This document shows positions 22,595 to 36,175 of a stretch of 64,000 nucleotides of DNA, piece by piece. The notes below the pieces were generated by a model. That model searched no databases and was not told the DNA's origin. It saw only the letters and a program-made list of their open reading frames with translations. The position numbers and the translations under genes were made by a program. Each line of letters starts with the position of its first letter. The first letter of the stretch is position 1. The stretch lies in contig OX465595.1 of the NCBI GenBank assembly GCA_950022295.1, positions 65,556,770 to 65,620,769 on the forward strand, read 5' to 3'. The stretch is from Bromus sterilis (Eukaryota > Streptophyta > Magnoliopsida > Poales > Poaceae).

Positions 22595-23224
22595 ACATCC
22601 CCAAGCTTAATTCATGCTCGTCCTCGAGTAGGTAAATGACAAGAGGAATAATTTCTATGGTGACATGCTAGCAACCATATAAGGACTTTAAAAAGTAAAG
22701 CAATCAAGGTATGTAATTCAATTCAAGTCATAACATGCAAGAGTCTATATTAGCATGGAAACAAGCAACGAAAGAACAATAGGTGCAAGAGTCTCACTGT
22801 CCGTGAATCGAATGTCTCCTAATGGTGTTTGCGTGCAAGAAGGGGGATATGGAATACGAGAAAAAGTATTTTTAGTTGAGAACTCAATCTACTAAAGTTT
22901 CACACTTGGTCTTCTTTGGAATCTTATCTTGACTCGTCCCCAGACCACTAGCCAGGTACAAGTCAATTTGATCCACTCCCTTTCGATATTTTGAGCACTC
23001 ATGCAATGGATGAGCATAAGCACGAGAGTTGACACTTAGGATGGGAAAGAGAGAATGTGGTGGAGTAGGAAGTCAAAAAGGTGAGAAAGGCTCACATCAA
23101 CGAGGACAATCATAGGCGAGAAGGCCAAATGATAGATACGATATGAGGAGTAGGGATTGCCATGCAACGGATGCACATATGAGCTGAAGAGATCTCCAAT
23201 GGAACTAGTGGGGGTGCATCTAAC
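22595..23224 (-). mobile_element. Ath4: polypurine tract and 3' region, left part
   Basis: It begins with the polypurine tract (ACATCCCCAAGCTTAA on the plus strand) and continues collinearly with the Ath2 and Ath5 3' regions until CTAAC (23220-23224), the TSD of Cop1. No gene is seen. Confidence 0.85.
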
Positions 23225-26200
23225 TGTTGGGGAACGGGGCAGAAAACAATAATTTTTCATGACCTACGCGTCCCGAACCCAAGACCTATGCTATGGCGAT
23301 GTATGTAACGGATGGAATACGGTTAGATACCTCTATGTAGTCCGTTAAGCGGGAAACGTTCCCGCGTGAAAGTGGTGGAAGTAGTCGTACACGACAATCC
23401 CCGATGCTGCCAAGATCCACGATGACTCCTGATGCCACCCGGTCCTTGAAGACCGATGACGGAATTACGTCCCCGTCGGAACGTTGTCGGTGAAGACGTC
23501 GCGACACGGCCTCGACGATGAAGGAGCACCACAAATGTAGCATCTCGCGGGATTACACACATACGGTGTACCCGACGTTCCCTCCAGGCTCCGAACCAGA
23601 AGAGCAGCGGAAAGAAGATGGATTCGGATCCCGATTCCAGCAACACGACGACGTGCGCATGGTGGAGAAATCCCCAACCCAGTACAGACTCCAAACAAGG
23701 GGAGTCCTCTCAAAGGAGGGAGAAAGGGAGAGAGAGATCACCAGAATTTATCTGTATTTTTCTGAGAATTTTCAGGAATTTTCTGTGTAGAAAAAGGGGC
23801 ACCCACCATATCTATCTATAGGGGAAAAAGGGGCTACGTATGCCTGTCAACTAGTAATGTGGTACTAAACTAGTACCACATGTGCTAGTTGTGGCACATG
23901 CCCACGCATGGGGCTACCCATGGCCGCCGGCCACTAGGGGCCTAGGCGCGGTGGCACTTGGCCATTTGGCCACATGGGCCCCATGGCCCATGGCGCCCTA
24001 GCTCACCTTTTTTTCTTTTTTTTCTTTTCTTTTTCTTTCTCTTTCTTTTAAAGAAAAATAAAAGAACCTTTATTCCTTTTAATTATTTAAATTATATTTT
24101 AATATTTAATTTATTTAATTAAATAATAAAACATATCTAAATAACTTTCCGAACAATTCGAAACCACGGAACTTTTTCCGTCTCCCCTCCGAAACGATTT
24201 CGGAGTTCTCTCTTATTTCTCCGGCGATCCCGAATCTATCCTTAATGCGTCGAATACCCTTAAGCGTGACACCCTACGGTTCGGGAAACAGCAGACATGA
24301 TCAGACACTCTCTGACCAATGACCATGTCGAGACCCGGGGTTAGCGTATGTAATTCCAGTCACGATGCAATCACATGGAGAGCCGAGAACCGTACCCACT
24401 TGTCTAAGCAGACAAGGCCAAGCACAGAACGTTATCGGTAAGCATCGAACGTGAGGGGCATCCCATTCAGGCCGGATGATCCACTGAGATGGGTCCTCAA
24501 CGTCCGCTCACAAGTCTAAATGCTTATGGGTGGTGAATCCCATATTCATAGAGAAGTCGCCTCAACCATGTTATCGATTGAATCCTAACTCTTACATAGA
24601 CTTACTCCAGCCCGATCACTTAGTCGGGGTCTAGGGCGGGCTCGATCATACAACAAAGTGTGCACGTGACAGAGTCACGAGCAATCGCATCGCGATGCCC
24701 CAAGCTGCGCACATCTAAGGGCCACTTGGTGTATAAAGGACCGCTAGCCAGATCACAATTAAGGTCTCGAAAACCTATACTAAGACATGCATGTTATAAA
24801 CATACACTCAGCACACATGCCTAGTATGAACAGCAGGTATCATCACATAACTCTACTAAGTACTCTTTATTGATATACACATAGAGCATACAAAGATCAC
24901 ATGTCTGTGATCACATTACATCATACAACGGAAGCAAATTAGGTCTGAGTACAGACAAGTTTAACAAATGGCTTAGAGAATCCTTGTACAACAAACATGC
25001 CCTTCCACGAGGGACCAGACTGCTCTCTGGGACTATGCTACCAAGGTCAACGTCGAGCTTCAGGTCGGTGACTCCATAGGGGTCCGGTTTCTCATCTAAA
25101 ACATAGAATAAGCAAACTTGAGTACAAAGTCGTACTCAGCAAGACTTACATCAGATCTATACTACTCATGCTCAAGTATCAAGGTAAAGGAGGTGGGGTT
25201 CAACATGCAGAAATGCCAGCTTTGACTTGGCTAACCCTGAACTACGAATACCAGACTTGAGGTAAGAAGCGTACACGAGTCCACTACCAAGTCTCCAACC
25301 AATACACCACTATGGTTACTTCCTCGACTTCCCCACGAGGAAGCACACCATAGCACTCACGCTTATCTTGCGAGTTTTAGAAGTATCCATTCAAGTTGTC
25401 TAATAATCAGGTACAAGTTCCAAGTATTCCTTAACCGCGGACGCGACTATTCGAATAGTTTTGTTAACCTTGCAAGGGTGTAAGCTACACAGACATGACC
25501 ATCGGTTACCGCCTTTTGCTCGCCACCGTTCAAGAGGTGACAGCGAGGATGTTCACCTCGACACTTCGCTCACAACCGGTCTATTCCAGGAGTCGACTAT
25601 CTGAGTTTGCCTCCGCTCGAGAGCCCGGCCGGATCAACGAAACGGACTCAAACAATGTAAGTGACCGAGACGCCACCTCTGGCAGATGGTTTTCCTGCCT
25701 CACAGGTGCACCCACATATCTATATGATGCAACCAGTTCCTTCGTTCTTTTTCTATGCATATGTCAAATGGAAAGCCCGAACTAATGTGACTCCTGGACG
25801 TCGACACGGATCAAGGTACTAGGCCGAGAGGGGTCAGTGAGCCCAATGTGTGGTTGTACTCTTTGTCTTGGATTACCATACAAGAACTCGGTGCTTAAGG
25901 TGGTGTTCAACGAGACAACCCACTGTGTACTCCTACACAGCCTCTCATCGTTCACCTTGTATTAGGGTGGATTCACCAACACAGTTTCACTTTCATCAAC
26001 ACCATGTTCACTATCATCCCGACTCACATCAAAAGCAACCTCACTGTAACACTAAGCATGCAATAAGCTGTAACAGTTGCAGGGGCCACATGATATCAAT
26101 CAACTCCTATGTCAGCTAGGATTGTGGTTTGCTTACTACTGTGACAAGATGATAGGTCATGCATCGGATATGGGTTCAACTATGCGGTAGAATCGACACA

Positions 26201-28882
26201 AGGTGATCTCCTAAACATGCATAAGCGAGACTGAGAGGGAATTGGGATTTTATAGACATGATCAATGGGGTTTGCTTGCCTTGCTGACGAGGTTCACACA
26301 CGGTGTCTTCAACGAAGGGGGTGGCCTCCGGTTCGAGTTGCACGTCTATCGAGCAAACAAAGCAATCAAGGGATAAATATAATTGCGATGCTCAAGCACA
26401 TGATAAGTTGTGAAAACATGAGGTACATGGTACTGATGTGTTTACAATTCCATTTAATTGAAGTGTATTGCAAAAGAATTGCAAATTCAAACTCCAAATT
26501 CAAATTTGAAAAGGATCCATATGCATGTTTGCTACTGTTCACCCATTTTAAAATGGTCAAACATAGAAATAAGTTGCATATTCTTAATCCTTGCATTTTT
26601 CTGATAATTTTTCATATATTATATGTTTAATTTGGAGTTGATTTGAATTTTCTATGATTTTTCAAAGTTTAAATGAATTTCTAGAATTTCTGGATTATTT
26701 TAAATCTCTGGAAAAGATTTACTGCATCATGCTGACATCAGCATGACGTGGGGGGGGGGGTCTGACTGGTGGGGTCAGGGTGTCAGCCTTAGTGGGTTAA
26801 TTCCCTGTTAGCTTAATTAACAGATGGGTTTAGGGGGGTCTAGGGCCCACTTGTCATGGAGGTTTAGGGGGGGATTAGGAAGGTCATTAGCCCTAATGGC
26901 TAGGGCTCGCCGCCGGCGACTGGAGGCTCGCCGGTGCACCTCGGGATTTCGTTCCCGTGCATCAAATCGGGCTCCACGACCTCCAAACGGTAGCCAGCAG
27001 AAGCGCGCGTTGAGTGGTGCCACTCGTGTGTCAAGGGACGGCCGGAGAGCGCGTCAACGACGACTGGGCACGGCGGCTGCCCACGGACTTCGACAAAACC
27101 GGCGATGCCATGCGCAAGACGAAGCCTGGATGTGCTGGGGGGAAAGAGAAGCTCACCAGGAGCGGGATGCGCAGCTCGGAGGGGCCGGAGAGGGGCTAGA
27201 CGGAGGGGAATGGCTCGCCGGAGTTTGCTGCGGCCGCCGGTGATGTTTGAAGCTCGCGTCACCTAGGGAGCTCTCCTTCTCGAATTGATGGCGGGGATCG
27301 ACCGAGCCGTCGTCGGCGGCGCTTATGGACAGCACGGGGCGGCGGGCAGAAGCCGGTGGCCACGGTGGCGCGCGTCGGCGTACTCCGGGCGCTTCGGTTG
27401 GCGAGCGGAACGACAAAGGAAGAGGGGGAGGATGACCAGGAGCTAGGGAGAAGGGAAGGGGGCTCTGTGGGCGTTGTCCTTGGTGCGGGATAAGCACGAC
27501 AGGGAGCCGTGGGCGGCCTGGCGACGCCGGCATGGGCGCCACGCAGCGCCCTGCCTGCCTGGCTCGGGGAGGAAGACGAAGGTGCCCCTGGGCTGGGCCA
27601 CCTCCCCGAGTTGGGCCGGTTTGGCCTGCTGGCTGGGCCTCTTTCCTTCTCTTTTTTGTCCATTTAAATCTTTTCTGTTTTATTTTTCTTTCATTTGTTT
27701 TGCCCTGGTAAAAATACCAAAGCATTTTATAAAAATGCCCAACTAATTTTATAAATACTAGGTGACCAGTAGCTAGTCACTTTTAGGATTTGGGCATTTT
27801 TGAAATTCAATACATTTTGAATTTCAATTCAAATAGGGTCAAATTTAATTTCCAGGGCACCTTTTGAATTTTTGAATATTCCATGGGCATGGGAATGAAC
27901 CCAAACCACTTTTAAAATGATCAACATCATTTATAGGAATTTTCCAACTATTCAAATGATTTTTGGAAAAAGATTTTTTTCTGGCCATTTATTTAAATTC
28001 TCAGGGCTTTTCTTTTCCCCAATTTTGATTTTTCTTTTGAGTTTCTTCACATGATGCAAAGGGATCAAACAACCCTAGCACTTACCCTAGTTGGGGTTCT
28101 GACAGACCATCATGTGGGATCTGGTTACAATCCTTGATGTGCCCCTGCGCTTCCATCGAATTAACTTCATCGTTGAACCGTTAACGTTGAGTCCTGTTCC
28201 CTTTGTCATACGGTACTTTGTTTGTCCGAGGTTTGATCCTCGGTATCCTATATACCTAGTTCATCCTCGTTACCGACAAACATGTTTACTCATTCCCGTG
28301 ATATTACAACCCCGTGACCTAGTCACATGATTGCAATCTTTATGATGTAATATCACCGAGTGGGCCCAGAGTACCTATCCGTCACTCGGATGGAAAAATC
28401 CCGTTTTGATCTATTTGCATACTCATCAACATATCTACTTGGGAATACCCAAGATACACCTTTATGGTTACCATGTTTCAGTGTAACGGTTAATGCACTC
28501 AAAGCATCCTGGTAGATAGTAATTACGTATGATCATCATGGTCTTAAGGAATGGATCACTACGTTATAGTTATCGCAATGTTGAACTATGTGACTGGATC
28601 ACATTGCAACACTTCAGGTGGGTGTGTGTCCATCATATCATTCTCCTAATGACATGACCCCATTGTCAACAGACAGTTCACATTTCATGATCAGGAAACC
28701 TTGATCATCTATTGCCCAATGGACTAGTATACTAGAGTTAACTAGGGACCTGACTGTTTGTATACCACACGTGTATTAATGTTTCCGCTTAATACAGTTA
28801 TAGCACAGTATAAAACTTATTATGAACTAATGGAATATGCCAATAAACATATTTTATTTGTATCTAGGGCACATTCCCAACA
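23225..28882 (-). repeat. 3' LTR of Cop1, interrupted by Solo1
   Basis: Removing Solo1 and one copy of its TSD leaves 1874 bp, against 1862 bp for the partner LTR. Differences by eye are about 6% in the first 240 bp and fewer later. A pyrimidine-rich tract lies at 24005-24050. The TATA region near 23810 (TATCTATCTATAGG) is weaker than in the other LTR. Confidence 0.87.
24326..28104 (-). mobile_element. Solo1: solo long LTR (3.8 kb) inside the Cop1 LTR
   Basis: The unit starts TGTCGAGACC and ends TTCTGACA on the plus strand and is flanked by GACCA (24321-24325 and 28105-28109). The empty site is visible in the other Cop1 LTR (AATGACCATCATGTGG near 34546). There are no internal region, PBS or polypurine tract, so it is a solo LTR. 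Minus orientation is inferred because, reversed, it aligns in layout with the plus-strand LongF LTR (TTGCTGAGTAC, TGTACTCA, and a block ending in ACAAC). A run of ten G lies near 26751. The GC-rich part (26880-27640) has several open frames that I take as chance. Confidence 0.82.
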
Positions 28883-29699
28883 GTCTGCCACTTGCACTAG
28901 AGGACAAATAATCTAGTTGCATTTTTCTGTGGATCATAAGTCCATATCATCTATATGGTTATTGATCATGCTTGCTTGTGGAAAAGGTTGTATCAACGGT
29001 CTGTACCATTCAGATCCGTATGTCTTTTGCAAATCATTAATGTCACCTAGTTTGACATTCATTTCATTATCCCATTATAATGATGAGGTATATATATTTG
29101 GAGGTAGAGTGAGACTTCGTTTGTCGTGTTTTAGCAATGACATCCGTTGAGTCACGCGGACCTTCACTTAGTCATGCACACCGAAACTCACTCAGTCAGA
29201 AGTCGAACTTCTTAGGCCACAATATAGCTCTTGCCACTTCTAAAGTGGTCATATCAATGTAGATTTAATCATTAGTGCATTGTATGCAACTTTGATGTCT
29301 AACCATGTTTCTTTCAACTTAGGCATTTATTAGTATGATATCTCAATTTTCTAGGTTAGTGTCAGAACTTGAACCAGCATAAGATTTATGGTCAGGTTCA
29401 CTATCCTTTACAAATTAGAGATGTATCCTCAGTTCTCTCCGGACACTAAAGGATAAACTTAACTCTTTGTTCAATGATTTACTTATAAATCATATCACAA
29501 CATGTTCTTCTTACTAAGAACTTGGGTCACATTATGTCGAGTACAAAAATCTGGTTTTATGTGAAAGAACCTATGACAGAGGCATAGAGGATGTAACACA
29601 TCCATTTATTTCATTTAACCATCATTTAACCATTGTTCTTGTACTGAGATTAACTTGATACTTTTCTTGGATATACAAGTAAGAACTACCTTCTTGACT

Positions 29700-31390
29700 T
29701 GTCCCATTCTGAACTCCTTCAGAATCTTATCCAGGAAAGCAATCCGACTCAATGTTATCAAACACATTAATCTATCTTAATAGATTTTCAATGCTTAAGT
29801 TCATTTATGAAAGATTTTAAATAATCATTAATACCAACTACACCATTCACAATATGTTATCCATATATGAGAATGTTGTCATGCTCCCACTCAGATATGT
29901 CAGTCACATATAAGACTAGGATAACACTCTCATAGCTCCCACTCAAATATGTCAGTCACATATTAAGTTTAGGAAACTATTCATCTCCCACTCAGTTTCA
30001 TGCAAATGCATGTTTCTCAATATTTTGTCTAAGTCTAAAATCCTTTGATCATCCATCAAATTGAGAACTCAGGTTACGAGACACTAGTATCCATATGTTT
30101 TTCAAAACCTTCTTGTTGTGCCAATTACAACACTTCTTCAAATGCAGGATTTCAGGAAGTCACGGTATTGATAACAATTTGGATCAATCGTAGTGATAAT
30201 CCCATTGACTCAAGCATCGCTACATATTGTAGTCAACCTTTTGAATTTGCTAGAAACTTCCTTTATGACAAATCGGTCTTGATGTCTTCTTTGATGTTCA
30301 CATTTATTCCTTATAACCTTTAAGTTATCGAGAATATCAAGTAACTTATTTACTCGACAAGATTCAAGTAATCTTAAATGTAACTCAATGTAGGTTTCCA
30401 TGACTCATAGTCATTTCTCGTACTCAGGTCCACCATCGCTTCTTCGTAGTTCGTAGGTATGTCTTGTGTTCTATTAACTTGACAACTGAATCATGAATAT
30501 TATTTTGCACAAGGGGCAAATATGTATTCTTGAATCCTACTTTGTTCTGTAAAAGTTTCAATCGAAACACCATGATCATTATCATCATTTTCTCCTCTAA
30601 TTGTAGACCTTTGGTTCCAGAACATATTCCGTTGCACTACTCTGACATCTGGAGGCAAGGTCAATTACCTTGGTTGAACTTTCACTTTCTTCCATCAACA
30701 CATTTATCAAGAACACTTCTTGACAAACACCAAACTTTAGCAACACAAGTTTTGCTCTTTTGGTTCTAGTTGTGGAAGATGTATCCATAATTGACTAAGG
30801 ATACACTACAAAGATAATTTGTCACATAAATCAAACTTCCTAGAAACCACTACACACCATAACTTATATAGTGTTGGTTTCCACGAACTCAGATGGTTTC
30901 CTATTCTGAAGTGAGTGTTTGCATATTAAATTAATAAGTCTAAACAATAATAACGTAACTCGGTAAGAGATAACTTTAGACCATACACTATTCAATAGAG
31001 TATGACTATAATGTTTAGGCACATCAACAATATTGAAGTGTTCCAAGCATTGTAGTTTATGAAACAACTTTCACGGGTTTGTATGACCAAGGCTAACTCA
31101 AAACATTTGTCACTTTGATCAAATCATAGAGACTTTCTTTTCTTTTTAATTTAATACCCGTCTTCATTCCGAAATCCCTTTGATCACATCAAACTTTTTC
31201 AGACTCATGTTTCATTAGTGAATCCACATATTCATCTAAGTCCACATATGAAGTTCATGAAATAATGAAATTCACTACATGCTGAAATATGATACATCAC
31301 TATGTATGATATACAACAAGCATCGCAAACTCTGTTTTACCAAAATGCGAGGTTTCAGTCATCTCACCTAAAGAGGCATGGTTTTCATGT
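29700..31390 (-). pseudogene. Cop1 pol remnants (integrase and reverse transcriptase)
   Basis: On the minus strand near 31390-31285 short stretches SLGEMTETSHFGKTEFA and, after a frameshift, IHSDV resemble the end of the copia integrase zinc-binding region and the first catalytic aspartate. Near 29883-29861 HDNILIYG matches the copia RT motif normally written YVDDILLIG, with the first Asp pair damaged. Near 29760-29700 LSRIAFLDKILKEFRMG matches the segment after the RT palm. Frame changes and stops separate them. The order integrase then RT is the copia order. Confidence 0.6.
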
Positions 31391-33450
31391 GTCAAGAGAT
31401 CAAGTATCTCAAGACTTCATCAGACCAATCATGACTTAAACGATAGTGTCATTATTAGGTTTGAATATATCTTGGCATTACAATATTTCTTATAAATGAT
31501 CAAACTACTATCATCAATATAAGAATAACTCATTCATAACCGTAATGTAACCATAGAAGATATCATTCATAAAAGGAGAACAACTGACTTGTTTCTCACT
31601 AATATGAATAATTGTCTTCGCGAGATGCAAGACACACTAATAAAGTCCATACTCAAACGATCATAAATTTATTCATATAATTAATCAAATGATAGATGTA
31701 GAGGGAGAGTGTTGTCGACCATCAACTATCTTGATTACCGTCAGCACACATTGTCACCTCATCCCTTCCAAGCCACTCTGTAAGCAGTAAGTTCAAGCAT
31801 CGAATACTTAATCAACCGCAATTAGTATTTTGTGGGGAAAGATATTTATAACTCGTATATCAAATATACCTTCTCTGTCAATGACTATTCCTGCATTGGT
31901 TCTACCTTTAAAAGTTCTCAACTTTAGCCATGACCTCATGACAGGTGAACGATTCTCCATCATGACATAGCCTAGACGTGATATTTGTAGCTGGGAGGAA
32001 GTGGATGCAACTCCCCAGTTATCGCAAAGTAACCAGTCATTCAGTAGTCCAAGTTATACACAAGGTGTCCATGTATCTTATACATTTTCGATGTGACTTT
32101 CTCAGCAGGTTGTTCCTTCCACCATGGTTGAAAGAAACCCCGTCCATATACTCATATTCCATTACTCTGATTTGTGACTTAGTGCTTTTTAAGATCACCT
32201 AGCACATCATACGTGTTGGTGTCGTTAACATGCATTCACAATTCAGATTCCATAGAATGAAGTATGGTGTATTGGACAGTCATTCATAAGTGACGGTGAG
32301 TACGATACTCATCATCATCTTCCTTAATTACGGAGTTATCTGGTGTATCTCTTAGCAGTTCTCATATTATGTTTAGCAAGTCATTACTAATGAGTATATC
32401 TCTAACGGTGTTGGTACCAAGCAATGAAGTAAGACCCATCTACCTTAAGTTCTTCATTACGCTAAAAGAGCCACAGTTATAAACATTTGGGTATGACATT
32501 ATCTACAATGATATTTACTCTAAGACATGAAGACTAAGTTCATAATATGGAGTTCAATTTTAATCAATTCTAGAACTCCCACTTAGTTAAACATCCCTCA
32601 AAATTTAATAAGTGATTACATGATCCAGATTCACTATCCGTCCTCGAATATCACACGGCCGACGGATTAGCTTCAAAGGTAGACAACTACTTGTGCGATC
32701 ACATCCTATATGTGACTCATGATCGATCTTTCGATCTCTAGTATTCCGAGGCCATATCTACATATGATAGGCTCGCCAAATTGACCTTAGTATTATATGC
32801 TGCTTAGCAAGGCCATATCGACATATGCTAGGCTTTCCAGGCCCAACCTCATGCGAACTCTAATGTATGTATGACACCCGATCGTCACGGCCTGCCTATC
32901 AGAAAGAGAACCTTCCAGGTGGTGCACACTTCGGTAGAATACTTATGTTTGGTATTGTGAAGGGATTATCCTATTATTCTACTGTCGATGTATCTAGCAT
33001 ATTAGCAAAATAGGAAGTAAAACTGTAAATCATACATGCTATGATCCCCCTTACATGCAAATTAAAGTTAAAACGTCTTCTACTTTATCTTTTGCAAGTT
33101 TTACGTGGCTGCTAAGGGGTTTCGAGAGAGAACGACTTTCTATCCTGCGAAAACAAGCCACAACACCAATCCTACAATCGTCTCTATTACACCCCTGTCG
33201 GGGCCCTCCATTGCAAACGTCTTTGCATCGCTAATGTTAGAGAGACAGACACCCCCCAGTCACTTATATGGTACAAGCCATATGTCAAGCGTGGAACCAG
33301 TCTCGCGTAAACGCGTAAGGTCGGTCGAGGCCGCTTCATCAGGACATTGCCGCAATGCTAAACGAGTACACGTGAGAGGGTAACAATTGGAGAATTGATG
33401 CCCATATACTAGATGTGTTCTATCCGTACAATACATCTACGCATAGCCTT

Positions 33451-33464
33451 GCTCATGATACCAC
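33451..33464 (-). other. Primer binding site of Cop1
   Basis: GTGGTATCATGAGC on the minus strand directly follows the 5' LTR. It resembles the initiator-tRNA-Met complement TGGTATCAGAGC with one extra base. Confidence 0.65.
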
Positions 33465-35326
33465 TGTTGGGGAACGGGGCAGAAAACAATAATTTTTCAT
33501 GACCTATGCATCCCGAACCCAAGACCTATGCTATGGCGATGTATGTAACAGATGGAATACGGTAACATACCTCTATGTAGTCCATTAAGCGGGAAACGTT
33601 CCCGCTTGAACGTGGTTGACGTAGTCGTACACGACAATCCCCGATGCCGCCAAGATCCACGATGACTCCTGAGGCCACCCGGTCCTTGAAGACCGATGAC
33701 GGGATTACGTCCCCGTTGGAATGTTGTCGGTGAAGACGTCGCGACACGGCCTCGACGATGAAGGAGCACCACAAATGTAGCGCCTCGCGGGATTACACGC
33801 ATACGGTGTACCGACGTTCCCTCCGGGCTCCGAACCAGAAGAGCAGCGGAAAGAAGATGGATTCGGATCCCGATTCCAGCAGCACGACGACGTGCGTATG
33901 GTGGAGAAATCCCCAACCCAGTACAGACTCCAAACAAGGGGAGTCCGCTCAAAGGAGAGAGAAAGGGAGAGAAAAATCACCAGAATTTATCTGTATTTTT
34001 CTAGGAATTTTCAGGAATTTTCTGTGTAGAAAAGGGGCACCCACCACATCTATATATAGGGGAAAAAGGGGCTACGTATGCCTATCAACTAGCAATGTGG
34101 TACTAAACTAGTACCACATGTGCTAGTTGTGGCACATGCCCACGCATGGGGCTGCCCATGGCCGCCGACCACTAGGGGCCTAGGCGTGGTGGCACTTGTC
34201 CACTTGGCCTCATGGGTCTCATGGCCCATGGCGCCCTAGCTCACCTTTTTTCCTTTCTTTTTCTTTCTCTTTATTTTAAAGAAAAATAAAAAAACCTTTA
34301 TTCCTTTTAATTATTTAAATTATACTTTAATATTTAATTCATTTAATTAAATAATAAAACATATCCAAATAACTCTCCGAACAATTCGAAACCACGGAAC
34401 TTTTTCCGTCTCCCCTCCGAAACGATTTCGGAGTTCTCTCTTATTTCTCCGGCGATCACGAATCTATCCTTAATGCGTCGAATACCTTTAAGCGTGACAC
34501 CCTACGGTTCGGGAAACAACAGACATGATCAGACACTCTCTGACCAATGACCATCATGTGGGATCTGGTTACAATCCTTGATGTGCCCCTGCGCTTCCAT
34601 CGAATTAACTTCAATGTTGAACCGTTAACATTGAGTTCTGATCACTTTGTCATACGGTACTTTGTTTGTCCGAGGTTTGATTGTAGGTATCCTATATACC
34701 TAGTTCATCCTTGTTACCGACAAACATGTTTACTCGTTCCCGTGATATTACAACCCCGTGACCTAGTCACATGATTGCAATCTTTATGATGTAATATCAC
34801 CGAGTGGGCCAAGAGCACCTATCCGTCACTCGGATGGACAAATCCCGTTTTGATCTATTTGCATACTCATCAACATATCTACTTCGGAATACCCAAGATA
34901 CACCTTTATGGTTACCATGTTTCAGTGTAACGGTTAATGCACTCAAAGCATCCTGGTAGATAGCAATTACGTATGATCATCATGGTCTTAAGGATTGGGT
35001 CACTACGTTATAGTTATCGCAATGTTGAACTATGTGACTTGATCACATTGCAACAATTCAGGTGGGTGTGTGTCCATCATATCATTCTCCTAATGACATG
35101 ACCCCATTGTCAACAGACTGTTCACATCTCATGATCAGGAAACCTTGATCATCTATTGCCCAATGGACTAGTATACTAGAGTTAAGTAGGGACCTGGTTG
35201 TTTGTATACCACACGTGTATTAATGTTTCCGCTTAATACAATTATAGCATAGTATAAAACTTATTATGAACTAATGGAATATGCCAATAAACATATTTTA
35301 TTTGCCTCTAGGGCACATTCCCAACA
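33465..35326 (-). repeat. 5' LTR of Cop1
   Basis: An uninterrupted 1862-bp LTR. On the minus strand it starts TGTTGGGAATGTGCCC and ends TTCCCCAACA. A clean TATATATA lies at 34051-34058. CTAAC follows at 35327. Confidence 0.88.
34051..34058 (-). promoter_or_regulatory. TATA box of the Cop1 5' LTR
   Basis: On the minus strand CCCCTATATATAGATG, in the middle of the LTR as in BARE-type elements. Confidence 0.6.
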
Positions 35327-35794
35327 CTAACTTGCTCGCTCATGAGGACCTAGAGATCTTTTGAGGAGGCTCATCCTTGGAATATGCAAGACAAGTTCTA
35401 TAGTGTGAAGGTCCCCACATACCTATATGCATGATCATCTCTATGGAGAACAAGGATAAGAGGGAGTACTAGTGTGGATCTTTCAAAAGAATAGTAGTGT
35501 TTCCCCTTTCTCTCTTTTTATTTCCTTTTTCTCTTTTATCTATTTTTTTGTATTTTTGGTGGCCTCAATGGCTCTTTCTATGTAACCCTCATTTGTCCTC
35601 TTTGGGATCTTTTGTTTTGTCCACTTTGGGATCTTTTCCTCACTTAAGGGAAACAATGTAATTTACAAGAGGGTATAGAAGATCTTTCACACTTTTCAAG
35701 GTACTCAATCATAAAGAAGATGTAGCTATCATGATGTATGCAATGTATGCCGCTGCCAGTGTAGCAGGAACATGTATGACATGAAGATCAAGTC

Positions 35795-36175
35795 ATGAAG
35801 AGGTGGAAGTTGCATGGAAATATATCTCGGAAAGGCTATGGAAATGCCTTGATAGGTAGGTATGGTGGCTGTTTTGAGGAGGATATAAGGAGGTTTATGA
35901 TGACAGAGCGTGTCATGCCAAGGGTTTGGATGTACCGGCTAAGGTGGACGCCAACTCTCGGAGTGAGAAGGAGGCAATTCACGGCACAGGAGAGGCTTGC
36001 AAATATGAGGAGGTGGAAGTGTCAACATTCAATACTTACATTAGTCCGAAGAACCCATGCACTTATTATCGGTAACTCTCAATCTAATGAGGAGGTTCAC
36101 AAAGAGACAAGTACCCCGAGGAGGAGTGTATGGGGGTTTGGTTATCCTTGTGCATCCTCGACTCATGGTACGTGA
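35795..36175 (+). other. Antisense ORF, Ath4 copy
   Basis: 126 codons open throughout, with the ends of the Ath2 ORF (GYGNALIGRYGG; GFGYPCASSTHGT) but a shifted middle caused by compensating indels. The middle frame is therefore not conserved, which weakens the coding case. Confidence 0.35.

Larger units (their letters stand above)
28883..33464 (-). mobile_element. Cop1 internal region
   Basis: About 4.6 kb of AT-rich, decayed copia interior. It runs from the PBS (33451-33464) to the polypurine-like CAAGTGGCAGAC at the left end. Only the pol remnants listed separately are recognisable. I cannot make out gag near the PBS end (31400-33450). No intact frame above about 90 codons exists. Confidence 0.7.
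23225..35326 (-). mobile_element. Cop1: BARE/Angela-like copia element (degenerate internal region)
   Basis: Both ends are TGTTGGG...CCCAACA-type and flanked by the TSD CTAAC (23220-23224 and 35327-35331); the uninterrupted family sequence at 12110 reads CATCTAACTTGCTCG. On the minus strand the LTR starts TGTTGGGAATGTGCCC, resembling BARE/Angela LTR starts. A PBS-like GTGGTATCATGAGC follows the 5' LTR, and CAAGTGGCAGAC precedes the 3' LTR. Without Solo1 it is about 8.3 kb, a usual BARE length. The internal coding region is heavily decayed. Confidence 0.85.

Noticed and set aside
23286..23821. Several 60-120 codon ORFs near the left end of Cop1, repeated at 33497-34111
   Set aside because: They recur only because the two LTRs are copies of each other, and frames shift between the copies.
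26747..26760. Run of ten G (also near 38475 and 59336) as possible G-quadruplex signals
   Set aside because: Single homopolymer runs in noncoding LTR sequence; they are more likely slippage or sequencing-length uncertainty, with no spaced G-tract pattern.
27153..27725. 190-codon minus-strand ORF
   Set aside because: Same reason: GC-rich segment of the Solo1 LTR, proline- and arginine-rich without any motif. The matching part of LongE2 does not keep the frame.
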